Assembly: GCA_001779115.1 (NCBI GenBank)
Contig: MFJF01000010.1
Span: 1 to 35,061, forward strand
Length of the DNA: 35,061 nucleotides
Origin: Candidatus Gottesmanbacteria bacterium RIFCSPHIGHO2_01_FULL_40_15
GTDB lineage: Bacteria; Patescibacteriota; Microgenomatia; 2-02-FULL-39-11
Reading direction: 5' to 3'
Numbering within the stretch: the stretch's first letter is position 1; each line of letters begins with the position of its first letter. The notes beneath the pieces were generated by a model. It saw only the letters and a list, made by a program, of their open reading frames with translations. It made no database searches and was not told the origin of the DNA. The position numbers and the translations under genes were made by a program. Below are positions 24,371-32,735 of this stretch, piece by piece.

Positions 24371-25804
24371 ATGCCGTTGAGATCTAAACCAGCAAAGTCG
24401 GATATTACTATAGAAGATGTTATAGGAACACCTTCAAAAGATTCTGCAAAAACAGAATCTAAAACGGAGGAGATTAAAGAAGTGGATAAAAGAAATGCAC
24501 AAAAAAAAATTCCCGAAAGCCGGGTAAGCGAAGCCGGAAACCCCCGCCGGAATTTTATAGCGGGAAGAGAAATGTCTTCCCGAAGCGAAGTTAACAGGAG
24601 AAATGATAACAATACTCCTTTTGTTCCCGGTTTGATACATCCGTCAACATCCGCCCAAATAACAACACTTAACGGAACAGACAGATATATGGCAACACCG
24701 ACGCAAAAAGTGGCCGGTTATCTGGATATAATGCATGAAGGTCACGGTTTTTTAAGACCGAAATTTATTCCCAGTGAAAAAGACATTTATATTTCCCAAT
24801 CACAAATCAGAAAATTCCAGCTCAGGGAGGGTGATGATATAACCGGTCAGGCCAGGATGCCTAAAGAAAATGAAAGATTCCTGGGTCTTCTGAAGGTAGA
24901 GACGGTAAACGGGATTCAGGCGGAAAAGTCAGCAAACCGTCCTCAATTTGATAATTTAACACCTGTTTATCCGAATAAACAGGTAAAGATGGAAACTGAT
25001 AAAACACCCTTATCCACCCGAATTATTGATTTATTTTCACCCATCGGGTTCGGACAGAGAGGTCTTGTAGTATCTCCACCCAAGGCCGGAAAGACGACAA
25101 TACTGAAGGAAATTGCACACGGTGTAGCGGCGAATTTTCCTAAAGTGCATATTATGGCTGTTTTAATCGGCGAAAGACCGGAGGAGGTAACTGATATTTC
25201 CCGTTCAGTAAAAGGAGAAGTAATTGCATCAAATTTTGATGAAGCTCCCAATGCCCAAACTAAGGTTGCTGAGGTCGGTTTAGCAAGAGCAAAAAGACTT
25301 CTGGAGCAAGGGATTGACGTTTTTATTCTTCTTGATTCGATCACCCGACTGGCCAGGGCATATAATCTGTCAGTTGATCCTTCCGGAAGAACTTTATCCG
25401 GAGGCTTTGATCCGGCAGCCCTTTATCCGGCAAAAAGATTTCTGGGCGCTGCCAGAAGCTGTGAGGAGGGAGGATCATTAACCATCATCGGTACAGCTTT
25501 GGTTGAGACAGGTTCAAGAATGGATGATCTTATTTATGAGGAGTTTAAGGGGACAGGCAATATGGAGCTTCATTTATCAAGGTCTTTGCAGGAGCAGAGA
25601 ATTTTTCCGGCAATTGATATAGAAAAATCAGGAACAAGGCATGAAGAATTATTGCTTCCTCCCGATCTTTTGAAAAAAGTGGTTACTTTGAGACATATGC
25701 TGTCACTTCTGGGAGACGGAGCGGAAAAAACGGCCACCCTGGTGGAAAGACTTCTTAAAACTAAATCCAATAAAGAATTTCTGGAAAGTTTGGGTAAAGG
25801 TTAA
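24371..25804 (+). CDS. rho: transcription termination factor Rho
   Basis: This hexameric RNA helicase stops transcription at rho-dependent sites. The 477-aa protein has a ~100-residue low-complexity N-terminal extension (Lys/Glu/Ser/Asn-rich), then a cold-shock-like RNA-binding domain (VAGYLDIMHEGHGFLRPKFIPSEKDIYIS, 114-142), Walker A SPPKAGKTT (235-243), IGERPEEVTDI, the LLDSITRLARAYN Walker B region, and the R-loop/Q-loop region LSGGFDPAALYPAKRFLGAARSCEEGGSLTIIGTALVETGSRMDD. All catalytic motifs look intact. It is longer than the ~420 aa of E. coli Rho because of the N-terminal extension. The gene has its own promoter and may be influenced by the structured element upstream. Confidence 0.96.
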   Translation: MPLRSKPAKSDITIEDVIGTPSKDSAKTESKTEEIKEVDKRNAQKKIPESRVSEAGNPRRNFIAGREMSSRSEVNRRNDNNTPFVPGLIHPSTSAQITTLNGTDRYMATPTQKVAGYLDIMHEGHGFLRPKFIPSEKDIYISQSQIRKFQLREGDDITGQARMPKENERFLGLLKVETVNGIQAEKSANRPQFDNLTPVYPNKQVKMETDKTPLSTRIIDLFSPIGFGQRGLVVSPPKAGKTTILKEIAHGVAANFPKVHIMAVLIGERPEEVTDISRSVKGEVIASNFDEAPNAQTKVAEVGLARAKRLLEQGIDVFILLDSITRLARAYNLSVDPSGRTLSGGFDPAALYPAKRFLGAARSCEEGGSLTIIGTALVETGSRMDDLIYEEFKGTGNMELHLSRSLQEQRIFPAIDIEKSGTRHEELLLPPDLLKKVVTLRHMLSLLGDGAEKTATLVERLLKTKSNKEFLESLGKG

Positions 25805-25844
25805 ATTTACAAATTCTTCAGTCTGATGTAAGATAAGAGGAATT

Positions 25845-25873
25845 TTGTATCAAATCAGTTCCATAATTATAGT
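25845..25873 (+). promoter_or_regulatory. promoter upstream of the LysM/M23 gene
   Basis: TTGTAT (25845-25850), a 17-bp spacer and TATAGT (25868-25873). The predicted start (~25880) falls just before a terminator-like hairpin, so transcription into the gene at 25938 would have to pass it. Confidence 0.5.
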
Positions 25874-25883
25874 AAACTGCATT

Positions 25884-25933
25884 TCCCGGTATTAAAGGCG
25901 AGAGCGGCCTTTAAATAATCCGGGATTTTTTTT
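25884..25933 (+). terminator. intrinsic terminator between rho and the M23 gene, possibly an attenuator
   Basis: TCCCGG…TTAAAGGC at the left pairs with GCCTTTAA…CCGGGA at the right, with a short loop, followed by eight T at 25926-25933. It would terminate rho readthrough. The T tract ends 4 nt before the GTG of the next gene, and a promoter lies just upstream, so it can also act as a 5'-UTR switch. Confidence 0.75.
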
Positions 25934-25937
25934 ACGA

Positions 25938-27059
25938 GTGGATAAAATTATTTCCAGAACCAAGGAAAATCGGGATAAACTGATTGAGGCAGTCGGCCGA
26001 TCAGCCACGGACATTTTGGCATGGTTAAGATTTCTGTCAATTTATACCCAGAAAAAACTATTAAAAGGAGCCGTCAATTTTGAGAAAGGGAAAGACATAC
26101 TGGTTGATGTTTTATTGGTTAAAAGAGGAAGGTACAGTAAACACTTTCTAAATATTTCCTTTATTTTTCTTATTGCCGGAGCCATCATCGGCGGACCGGT
26201 TATTGCCGAATACTATCCGACTGTTGAACCGCAGGAATCAGGCTATGATGAGAATTCGGAAGATATTTTGTCTTATTCAGATGATGAGTTGTCCACAACA
26301 ACAGTTGTTTCCGATAAACCGCGTTTTGAAATTATTGATTATGAAGTAACTGCGGGTGACACTTTGGGATCAATTGCGGAAAAATTCGGAATTTCAGTTG
26401 ATACCATTAAATGGGCTAATTCATTAAAAACGGAAAAATTAATTGCCGGCCAGTCTTTAAGGATTCCTCCGGTTACCGGAATTGTTCATAAGGTAGTTGC
26501 CGGCGATAATATATATTCTCTGGGCAAAAAATATAAATCCGAACCGCAAAAAATCGTCAATTTTCCGGCTAATGATTTTGCCGACCTTGATACATTTGCT
26601 TTAAATATCGGCCAGATTCTTTTCATTCCGGACGGGGTTATACCGGAAGCGAAACCTGTTTACAGAGCGGCACCGGTTCCACAATATATTGCCGGAGCCG
26701 GCGGAAAATTCCAATGGCCGGCCCAAGGTCAGATTACCCAATATCCGGTTTCCTACCATATGGCTGTTGATATTGCCAACAGATCAGCACCCCCCATTGC
26801 AGCAGGAGATGCCGGAAGTGTTTTATATGCCGGATGCATAAGATACGGTTACGGCTGTCATGTGGTTATTAATCATGCTGACGGATATCAGACACTTTAT
26901 GCTCATTTATCCTCATTATCCGTATCTGCCGGACAAGGAGTCGGGAGAGGCCAGGTGATCGGTAAAATGGGTTCAACCGGCCGATCGTCAGGGACGCATG
27001 TCCACTTTGAAGTACGTAAAAACGGAGTTATTGTCAATCCTTTATCATTTCTTCAATAA
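25938..27059 (+). CDS. LysM-containing M23 (lysostaphin-type) peptidoglycan endopeptidase
   Basis: This 373-aa protein has a cytoplasmic N-terminus of ~70 residues, one membrane helix (about 71-90, ISFIFLIAGAIIGGPVIAEYY) and a linker. A first LysM (YEVTAGDTLGSIAEKFGISVDTIKWAN…IPP) and a second, more diverged LysM (HKVVAGDNIYSLGKKYKSEPQKIVNFPANDF…) follow. The C-terminal M23 domain has the zinc ligands in HMAVD and HVHFE, with YAHLS between. It binds and cleaves peptidoglycan cross-bridges outside the membrane and is probably a cell-division or wall-remodelling factor. The GTG start lies 4 nt past a terminator hairpin with no Shine-Dalgarno, so translation of this transcript is unusual. Confidence 0.9.
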   Translation: MDKIISRTKENRDKLIEAVGRSATDILAWLRFLSIYTQKKLLKGAVNFEKGKDILVDVLLVKRGRYSKHFLNISFIFLIAGAIIGGPVIAEYYPTVEPQESGYDENSEDILSYSDDELSTTTVVSDKPRFEIIDYEVTAGDTLGSIAEKFGISVDTIKWANSLKTEKLIAGQSLRIPPVTGIVHKVVAGDNIYSLGKKYKSEPQKIVNFPANDFADLDTFALNIGQILFIPDGVIPEAKPVYRAAPVPQYIAGAGGKFQWPAQGQITQYPVSYHMAVDIANRSAPPIAAGDAGSVLYAGCIRYGYGCHVVINHADGYQTLYAHLSSLSVSAGQGVGRGQVIGKMGSTGRSSGTHVHFEVRKNGVIVNPLSFLQ

Positions 27060-27094
27060 TACTTTTTTTATGATAAAATCCAAGGAGAGTTTGG

Positions 27095-27166
27095 GGGCCT
27101 GTAGCTTAGTCGGAAGAGCACCGCATTCGCATTGCGGAGACGGGAGTCCGATTCTCCCCAGGTCCA
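27095..27166 (+). tRNA. tRNA-Ala (anticodon CGC)
   Basis: The cloverleaf can be built by hand: acceptor GGGCCTG/CAGGTCC; D stem GCTT/GAGC; anticodon stem CCGCA/TGCGG around the loop TTCGCAT (anticodon 27128-27130); T stem GGGAG/CTCCC with loop TCCGATT. Position 3-70 is the G-U pair that specifies alanine, confirming identity. Discriminator A is followed by CACA, so the CCA end is not encoded. Confidence 0.92.
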
Positions 27167-27243
27167 CACATTTACCCGCTTCTTTCCTCAGCACAGGCAG
27201 AAAAAATTCAGCGTTTTTCCGAACTAATAGTAATTAAAGCAAT

Positions 27244-27888
27244 TTAGGGTGATATGTTAAATGAGGAAAGAATTTGATCAATTTGTGAGTTATATATTTT
27301 ACTATCTTTTCCTTCGGAAAAATAAATTACCGGGTAGATGCGGTCTTCCACTTTGGTAAACCGGTAAGTAAAACAGCCAAGATTGCAAAGATAGACTTGA
27401 ACTGCGTCAAAAACTCCCAGAGCAACGCCCTTTGTTATCCGGGGTTTTTGATTGATGCTTTCATCAGATGAAGAAAGAAATTCAGATTTCAGCCAGTCAT
27501 CCAGCGAGAGACCGGTTGAAAGCGGAATTCCAATAGTAAAATAAGCACCGTCAAAAAATTCAGTTCCTTCTGTTTGGGTTTTACCCCAAATTTGAACGGA
27601 AATTATATCGCCTGCGGAGAAATTTTGAGTGTCAGGATTGAGTTGCCAGTCAGGCGGATAGGCGAAAGTTATTCCGTAGGTTGTGTCAGTGTAAGTCAAG
27701 AAGTCCTCAGGCTTAAAAGGAGAGGTTGTTGGCAGTTCCCGGGGCGGTTGCAGCTTTCTATTTTCTTCTTCCGATAAAGTCCTATTGAAGCTTTGGCCAC
27801 CGGATTTATAAACAAAAAAACCTATTAATGTAAAAAGAGCAAAACCGGTGACAAACAGGATGATTTTGGCCTTTGATCGGAATTTCAC
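27244..27888 (-). CDS. membrane-anchored PsbP-like domain protein
   Basis: This 214-aa protein has an N-terminal hydrophobic helix (IILFVTGFALFTLIGFFVY, about 9-27). A linker and an extracytoplasmic domain starting TYTDTTYGITFAYPPDWQLNPD follow, the usual beginning of PsbP/DUF-type domains found on bacterial lipoproteins and anchored proteins. The function is unknown. A Cys pair (CNLGC) in the C-terminal half may form a disulfide. It lies downstream of yraN on the same strand and may be the last gene of the dprA-comM-yraN unit. Confidence 0.6.
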   Translation of the reverse strand: MKFRSKAKIILFVTGFALFTLIGFFVYKSGGQSFNRTLSEEENRKLQPPRELPTTSPFKPEDFLTYTDTTYGITFAYPPDWQLNPDTQNFSAGDIISVQIWGKTQTEGTEFFDGAYFTIGIPLSTGLSLDDWLKSEFLSSSDESINQKPRITKGVALGVFDAVQVYLCNLGCFTYRFTKVEDRIYPVIYFSEGKDSKIYNSQIDQILSSFNISP

Positions 27889-27935
27889 TATTGTAAATGG
27901 TAGATGAAATAACTGTAATAGGCAAGAAAACCTGT

Positions 27936-28292
27936 TTAATAGACAGCCCGGTAATGTTTAATTGATTCCGGAGTTAATTTATCAGAAAGTATTACAGTTA
28001 CAATATCAATTCTTACCGGTTGGTATGCCGATTTGAAATAAGAAGAGGCTATTTTTTGTATCCTCGTAAGTTTTTTTGTATTGATCATTTCTTCCGGGGA
28101 GCCAAAATATAAGCCGATTTTGGTTTTTACCTCAACAAAGACTGTGGTTTTATAATCCCGGCAGATGATATCGATTTCTCCCCACTTATTACCCCAATTT
28201 CTTTCAAGTATTTCATAGCCTTTGTCTTTCAAAAATTCAACAGCCAGATCCTCACCGATTTTGCCGGTGGCTTTGTTTTGTGTTTTAGTCAT
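27936..28292 (-). CDS. yraN: YraN-family (UPF0102) putative endonuclease
   Basis: This 118-aa protein is the usual family length. NKATGKIGEDLAVEFLKDKGYEILERNWGNKWGEIDII (3-40) and TVFVEVKTK (49-57) give the E…D…E-V-K nuclease core of the PD-(D/E)XK fold. The family is often found beside comM/dprA, as here, and is thought to process DNA or Holliday junctions, but its role is not firmly established. It starts after a 125-bp gap that holds a perfect 22-bp palindrome. Confidence 0.88.
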   Translation of the reverse strand: MTKTQNKATGKIGEDLAVEFLKDKGYEILERNWGNKWGEIDIICRDYKTTVFVEVKTKIGLYFGSPEEMINTKKLTRIQKIASSYFKSAYQPVRIDIVTVILSDKLTPESIKHYRAVY

Positions 28293-28349
28293 TTTCGAAA
28301 AATGGCTTCACAATCGAATTTCCGGTACTTTTTCCCTTACTCTGATCGG

Positions 28350-28371
28350 ACCTGCCTGCCGGCAGGCAGGT
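28350..28371. repeat. 22-bp perfect palindrome
   Basis: ACCTGCCTGCC followed by its exact reverse complement GGCAGGCAGGT. The same core (CCTGCCTGC-GCAGGCAGG) recurs as a 20-bp palindrome at 33498-33517 and, shorter, near 32515. It lies in the gap between comM and yraN and forms a very stable hairpin. No T tract adjoins it. Confidence 0.8.
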
Positions 28372-28417
28372 GATTACGCTCCGGAATTTTACTTGCTTTT
28401 TCCATTTAGATTGTTAA

Positions 28418-29950
28418 TTAAAAAACCCTCATACGGTATTGAAGCGCTTCGGCAAGATGCTCTATTTTTATTTTGTCTTTTTTTTCTAAATCGGCAATAG
28501 TCCTGGCAACTTTTAATATCCGGAAATAACTCCTGGTTGACAGGGAGTGTTTTTCAACTGCCATTTTCATCAGTCTTATTTCATCCTGGTCCAACTGACA
28601 ATAAAGTTTGACCATTTTATTTTTCATTTGACTGTTAGTGTAAATCTCTCCGTCTGACCCGAATCTAACGGTTTGAATCTGTCTGGCAGCGGTTACCCTT
28701 TTTCTGATTTCCGTTGAAGTTTGGGCACGGATTCCCGATCCGGCCAGTTTTTCCGCTTCAACAAAGGGCACGTTTATATGAAGATCAATCCTGTCCAAAA
28801 TCGGTCCGGAAATCCTTCTTTTGTACCTTTCAATTTGACGGATTGAGCATATGCACTGTCTTTTGGGGTGATTGAAAAAACCGCACGGACAGGGATTGAC
28901 GGCGGCAACCAGCATGAAATTGGCGGGATACTCGATCCGGCCGGCAGCACGGGAAACCACGACCTTTCCGTCTTCCATCGGCTGTCTCATCGATTCCAGG
29001 ACTGATCTTTGGAATTCAGCCATTTCATCCAGAAACATTACACCCAAATGAGCCAGTGATATTTCACCGGGTTTGGGTTTTGAACCTCCGCCGATGAGGC
29101 CGACAAGTGAAGTTGAGTGGTGGGGAAACCGGAAAGGCCTGACATTGATGATTGCCTCTCCGGGATTTAGAAGTCCCGAAGCGGAATAAATCCGGGTTAC
29201 TTCCAGTGCTTCCTTTGAGGTAAGGGGAGGCAATATTCCCGGAAGAGCCCGGGCGAGCATTGTTTTTCCCGAGCCGGGCGGACCTGACATAAGAATATTG
29301 TGACCTCCGGCGGCAGCTATGGTTAAAGCACGTTTGGCCTGCTCCTGACCGATAACTTCACTGAAATCAAATTCGGAATCCGCCTGCTTCATTAAATTGT
29401 CAATAACCACCCTTTTTTGTCTTTTAATGCTATTTTTTCCGGTAATATGGCTGATTAAAGACGCCAGATGGTCAACCGGAAAAATATGAATTTTATCGAC
29501 AACAGCAGCTTCCCGGGACGAATTTTTCGGAATGTAAACACTTTTAAAACCGTTCCTTCGGGCAAAAATTGCCACCAAAAGTACTCCTTTGGAATGGCGG
29601 ACCGAGCCGTCGAGTGACAGTTCTCCGTAAACCAGGGATTTATTCAACGTGTCATTTCCGGCGATTTCACCTCCCGCCAATAAAATTCCCAATGCTATCG
29701 GAAGATCGTAGCAACTGCCATCTTTTACCAGATCGGCCGGGGCCAGATTTATGGTAATTTTATGCCGGGGAAACGAGCAGCCGGTATTTATTATGGCTGT
29801 TTTGACCCTTTCTTTGGCTTCTTCAATGGCTTTGCTGGGCAGGCCGACGATATTAAATGAGGGAAAACCCATTTCGGCAACATCTACCTCGACTTCAACG
29901 GGAACGCTTATCAGGCCGATGTGGGCAACAGAATTGACACGGGCTAACAT
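28418..29950 (-). CDS. comM: ComM/YifB family AAA+ ATPase (Mg-chelatase-like)
   Basis: This 510-aa protein has an N-terminal Lon-protease-like domain (MLARVNSVAHIGL…). The MCM/Mg-chelatase-type AAA+ core with Walker A SGPPGSGKT (about 219-227) and Walker B VMFLDEMAEF follows, then a Cys-rich finger CPCGFFNHPKRQCIC and a C-terminal helical domain. ComM is a hexameric helicase that extends branch migration during natural transformation. Its start shares one base with the dprA stop (TAATG), indicating coupling. All catalytic motifs appear intact and length is typical. Confidence 0.93.
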   Translation of the reverse strand: MLARVNSVAHIGLISVPVEVEVDVAEMGFPSFNIVGLPSKAIEEAKERVKTAIINTGCSFPRHKITINLAPADLVKDGSCYDLPIALGILLAGGEIAGNDTLNKSLVYGELSLDGSVRHSKGVLLVAIFARRNGFKSVYIPKNSSREAAVVDKIHIFPVDHLASLISHITGKNSIKRQKRVVIDNLMKQADSEFDFSEVIGQEQAKRALTIAAAGGHNILMSGPPGSGKTMLARALPGILPPLTSKEALEVTRIYSASGLLNPGEAIINVRPFRFPHHSTSLVGLIGGGSKPKPGEISLAHLGVMFLDEMAEFQRSVLESMRQPMEDGKVVVSRAAGRIEYPANFMLVAAVNPCPCGFFNHPKRQCICSIRQIERYKRRISGPILDRIDLHINVPFVEAEKLAGSGIRAQTSTEIRKRVTAARQIQTVRFGSDGEIYTNSQMKNKMVKLYCQLDQDEIRLMKMAVEKHSLSTRSYFRILKVARTIADLEKKDKIKIEHLAEALQYRMRVF

Positions 29951-30810
29951 TATGTTAAATCCATTTTACTATAATATTTGCCCTCTTTTTCTTCCACCCA
30001 GCCTTTTAACTGCAGAAGTGAAAGCTTAACACTGACTTTATCCACAGGTTGTCCGACTGACAATGCTATTTCATCAACGGTAAGGGATTGATCGGCCAGA
30101 AGTTTTATAATGATATCTTTACTGTCATTGACAGGCTGCGATTTTTTCTTTTTTACACTTTCATGCCAGTTCATTACGTTTAAGATATCGGAGGCCGATG
30201 TTATCATAACCGCTTTACCACTCTTGATTAAACCGTTGGTTCCCTGAGAAACAGCCGATGTAACGGGACCCGGAACCGCCAATAATTTTTTCCGGAATTT
30301 AAGGGCAAAACCGGCGGTTATAAGGCTGCCTGAATTTTGGGCAGCTTCAATTACCAAAACCGCCCGGGAGAGACCGGCCATGATTCTGTTTCGCCTGGGA
30401 AACATCCAGAGCTGGGGTTTTAAGTCATTTTCAAATTCGCTTAGAATTAATCCCTTTTCTTCAATTTCCCGATACAGTTTTATATCTGAAGCTCCGACAG
30501 ACCAGTCAATACCCCAGCCTAAAACAGCTATTGTTTTTCCGCCCAATTCCAAAGCCTTCTTATGGGCAGCCTGGTCCACTCCGTACATAAAGCCGGAAAT
30601 AATGGTGATTCCGGAGTCAACCAGGGGAGGGAGGAGATTGTCAATAACCCTTTGGCCGTATTGGGTCATTTTCCGGGCTCCAACTACCGTCAGGGATTTT
30701 ATAAACAGATTTTTCGTGAAATTGCCCTTACTGTAAAGCTTTTTAACCTTGGGGGTGATCTTTTTCAGACCGGCGGGGAAGTTTTTGTCAGCCGCCTCCA
30801 AAACTCTCAT
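29950..30810 (-). CDS. dprA: DNA-processing protein DprA
   Basis: This 286-aa protein has a Rossmann core with TVVGARKMTQYGQRV, GITIISGFMYGVDQAAHKKALELGGKTIAVLGWGID and FPRRNRIMAGLSRAVLVIEAAQNSGSLITA. All are SMF/DprA signatures for binding incoming single-stranded DNA and loading RecA. The C-terminal ~60 residues (DIIIKLLADQSLTVDEIALSVGQPVDKVSVKLSLLQLKGWV) form the winged-helix domain found in many DprA proteins. With comM and radA in the same window, the cell has several genes for natural transformation. It is at the head of the minus-strand unit. Confidence 0.94.
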   Translation of the reverse strand: MRVLEAADKNFPAGLKKITPKVKKLYSKGNFTKNLFIKSLTVVGARKMTQYGQRVIDNLLPPLVDSGITIISGFMYGVDQAAHKKALELGGKTIAVLGWGIDWSVGASDIKLYREIEEKGLILSEFENDLKPQLWMFPRRNRIMAGLSRAVLVIEAAQNSGSLITAGFALKFRKKLLAVPGPVTSAVSQGTNGLIKSGKAVMITSASDILNVMNWHESVKKKKSQPVNDSKDIIIKLLADQSLTVDEIALSVGQPVDKVSVKLSLLQLKGWVEEKEGKYYSKMDLT

Positions 30811-30877
30811 AATTTAAATATACATGACTCCGGTTTATTATTATGAGAAATTAAATTACTTTTTTGAGAAATTCTGA

Positions 30878-30883
30878 TAAAAT
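30878..30883 (+). promoter_or_regulatory. extended -10 of the transglutaminase-like gene
   Basis: TGATAAAAT (TAAAAT with an upstream TG) ends 11 nt before the ATG at 30894. No strong -35 is visible. It supports the ATG rather than the upstream TTG (30864) as start. Confidence 0.4.
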
Positions 30884-30893
30884 ATTTTTTGAC

Positions 30894-31313
30894 ATGGAAA
30901 TACCAAATATTACGGAAAAATTCAGATCGCCTTTCCTAAAGAAAGTAATTTTTGCCAACCCGGAAGAATTAAAAATAAAACTTGATTGGGAAAAAATAAA
31001 AAGGGAAGCCGCAAGAGCCGCAAAAGCAATGTCTTATTTCGGCTCTCAGACAGAAGCCTGTGTTATTGAGACTGGGAAAATTGCGCAGTCTTTAATAAAT
31101 CAGGGAGTGTCACCTGAGAGAATTAAAATAATCGGCGTAAAAAAAAGCCAATCTGTTTACGAACATGTATGGCCGACTATTGACGGTAAAATAATATCAT
31201 CCGAAGAAGACCAGATGAAATACGCAGATTTTTTTGGTAAGGGAAAACCCGTAAAAGAACCCATATTGGATAATATTATCAACAGACTTCAAACAGTAAA
31301 AAAATTAACGTGA
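30894..31313 (+). CDS. transglutaminase-like/papain-fold candidate protein
   Basis: This 139-aa protein, from the ATG at 30894, has no signal peptide. A possible Cys-His-Asp triad is present: C56 in SQTEACVIETGKIAQSLINQG, H91 and D97 in YEHVWPTIDGKIISSEED. The order (Cys starting a helix; His before a Trp-containing strand ending in D-G) matches transglutaminase-like cysteine enzymes and the lasso-peptide B2 family. The N-terminal region (KIKLDWEKIKREAARAAKAM) is helical and charged. The substrate is unknown. It is followed after 78 nt by the Ser/Thr-kinase gene on the same strand. The call rests on motif order only. Confidence 0.45.
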   Translation: MEIPNITEKFRSPFLKKVIFANPEELKIKLDWEKIKREAARAAKAMSYFGSQTEACVIETGKIAQSLINQGVSPERIKIIGVKKSQSVYEHVWPTIDGKIISSEEDQMKYADFFGKGKPVKEPILDNIINRLQTVKKLT

Positions 31314-31391
31314 GTAACTAAAGCTCCATCCAGACAAAGCTGGAATGGATCCATTTCAGGCTCCAAATTTTAATCGGTAAGAAGTTTTAAA

Positions 31392-32444
31392 GTGACAGAA
31401 TTTAAAGCAAAAAAATATCAAGAAGAAACAGATAAGTATTTATTACAATTATTTGATACTGATTGGGAAAATATACCCGATGAGAATACCATCTGGTGGG
31501 AATATGAAACGGGAAAGAAAGTTCCCTTAAAAAAAGATACTTTTACTCCGATTCTTCATGTTCCGGAACTCAAAGGATATTTTCAATTTGTTCCCAAAAT
31601 AACAGAAGGCGGTCAGCACAGATATATTGAAACCGGTAGGTTAAAATCCGACGGACCGACTACCAGAGTATATAAATTTCAAGATTTGAAAACCGGAAGG
31701 ATTGTGGCCGGAAAGTTAGCTTTTTCACAACAGGATGATGAAGATACCTGGGATACCAGATTGTTATCTTTAGCCCAAGCCAGAAAACACGCAGGATTAG
31801 TTCATCCCAATATTGCCGTTGTTTTTGATTTAGCCATGACAAACAATCGCGGCAGTCCGGAAGCGGAAGAATTATTTTATATCATGGAATGGCTTTCGGG
31901 TGGAGACCTTTTTTACCGGGTCAGGGAAAAACTATCTTTGACTGAGGTTGAGGAGGTAATTAAACAGATCGGGGACGGACTCCAATTTATTCATGATCAG
32001 GGTTATATATACGCTGATTTAAAGCCGGATAATATAATTTTTTCCGGGGACGGAATTGCGAAATTAATTGATGTGGGAATAACTACCAAAATGGATAAAG
32101 CGGGTAAAGCCGTTATAAAAGGGGGTAATGATCATTTTGTTTCCCCGGAACAACGTAATTGGCAACCGGTTGATATCAGAACCGACGTATATTCATTAGG
32201 AGCAAATATCTATTTCATGCTGACCGGGAAAACTGACTTTGCCTTAAGAAATAGATGGCGGGACAGCAACGATCCGTTACCAGTTTTGGAACATTATAAA
32301 GCTGAATTTACCGAAGACACTTTATCAAGTCTTTCGTCAGTTTTACGGAAATCATTAAACCTTAACCCGGAAGATCGATTTACATCAGTCAGGGAAACTG
32401 TTTCCGAATTTACTTCTTTTTTCCCAAAAAATAGACCTTTGTAG
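31392..32444 (+). CDS. eukaryotic-like Ser/Thr protein kinase
   Basis: This 350-aa cytoplasmic protein has no membrane helix. The first ~85 residues are not kinase-like. The kinase domain then has the ATP-anchoring Lys (IVAGKLAF, K108), HAGLVHPNI, IMEWLSGGDLFYRV, the catalytic loop YADLKPDN (D199, K201, N204), the metal-binding DVG (D217-G219), SPE (241-243) in the activation segment, and DIRTDVYSLGANIYFMLTG. The usual HRD is YAD and DFG is DVG, but all residues required for catalysis are present. The last residues and stop codon lie in the 5' edge of the adjoining repeat element. Bacterial kinases of this type phosphorylate proteins of stress, cell-wall or defence systems; the target is unknown. 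Confidence 0.88.
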   Translation: MTEFKAKKYQEETDKYLLQLFDTDWENIPDENTIWWEYETGKKVPLKKDTFTPILHVPELKGYFQFVPKITEGGQHRYIETGRLKSDGPTTRVYKFQDLKTGRIVAGKLAFSQQDDEDTWDTRLLSLAQARKHAGLVHPNIAVVFDLAMTNNRGSPEAEELFYIMEWLSGGDLFYRVREKLSLTEVEEVIKQIGDGLQFIHDQGYIYADLKPDNIIFSGDGIAKLIDVGITTKMDKAGKAVIKGGNDHFVSPEQRNWQPVDIRTDVYSLGANIYFMLTGKTDFALRNRWRDSNDPLPVLEHYKAEFTEDTLSSLSSVLRKSLNLNPEDRFTSVRETVSEFTSFFPKNRPL

Positions 32445-32670
32445 TGAAGGTTTACTGTATGAAACCGTGTGCAAATAAAGATTGCAAATCCCTTCCTGCG
32501 CAGGTAGGTTGTCATCCCGATAAAAGTTGCGGACTATCTTACTTAGGTCCGTTCTCCTATGCTTTGCCATAGCTTTACGCGACGGCAGGCTCCCATAGGA
32601 AGATGCGGTTATTTCTGGCTTTCCTTGCGGAAACCCATGATGTCCGTAATCTTCCTTAAGGAAGGGTAAT
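32422..32670 (+). repeat. structured element, copy A (between kinase and higBA)
   Basis: Left edge TTCCCAAAAAATAGACCT (from 32422, overlapping the kinase stop), degenerate left arm, and intact right arm TCTTACTTAGGTC (32537-32549). Inside are hairpins GGTTT…GAAACC, TGCAA…TTGCA, CCTGCGCAGG and a decayed CCCGAT repeat. The tail holds CCTATG…CATAGG, TTCC-TTGC-GGAA and the palindrome CTTCCTTAAGGAAG. This is the most degenerate copy and the only one with a GC-rich CCTGCGCAGG inside. Confidence 0.7.
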
Positions 32671-32723
32671 TAAAATAAAGCGGGAAATTAAATGTCTTCA
32701 ATCGAGAGAAATAGCGGTAAAGA

Positions 32724-32729
32724 TATAAT
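32724..32729 (+). promoter_or_regulatory. -10 box of higB
   Basis: A perfect TATAAT ends exactly 7 nt before the ATG at 32736, giving a leaderless mRNA. No clear -35 is present at the right distance. Confidence 0.5.
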
Positions 32730-32735
32730 CGTAAT

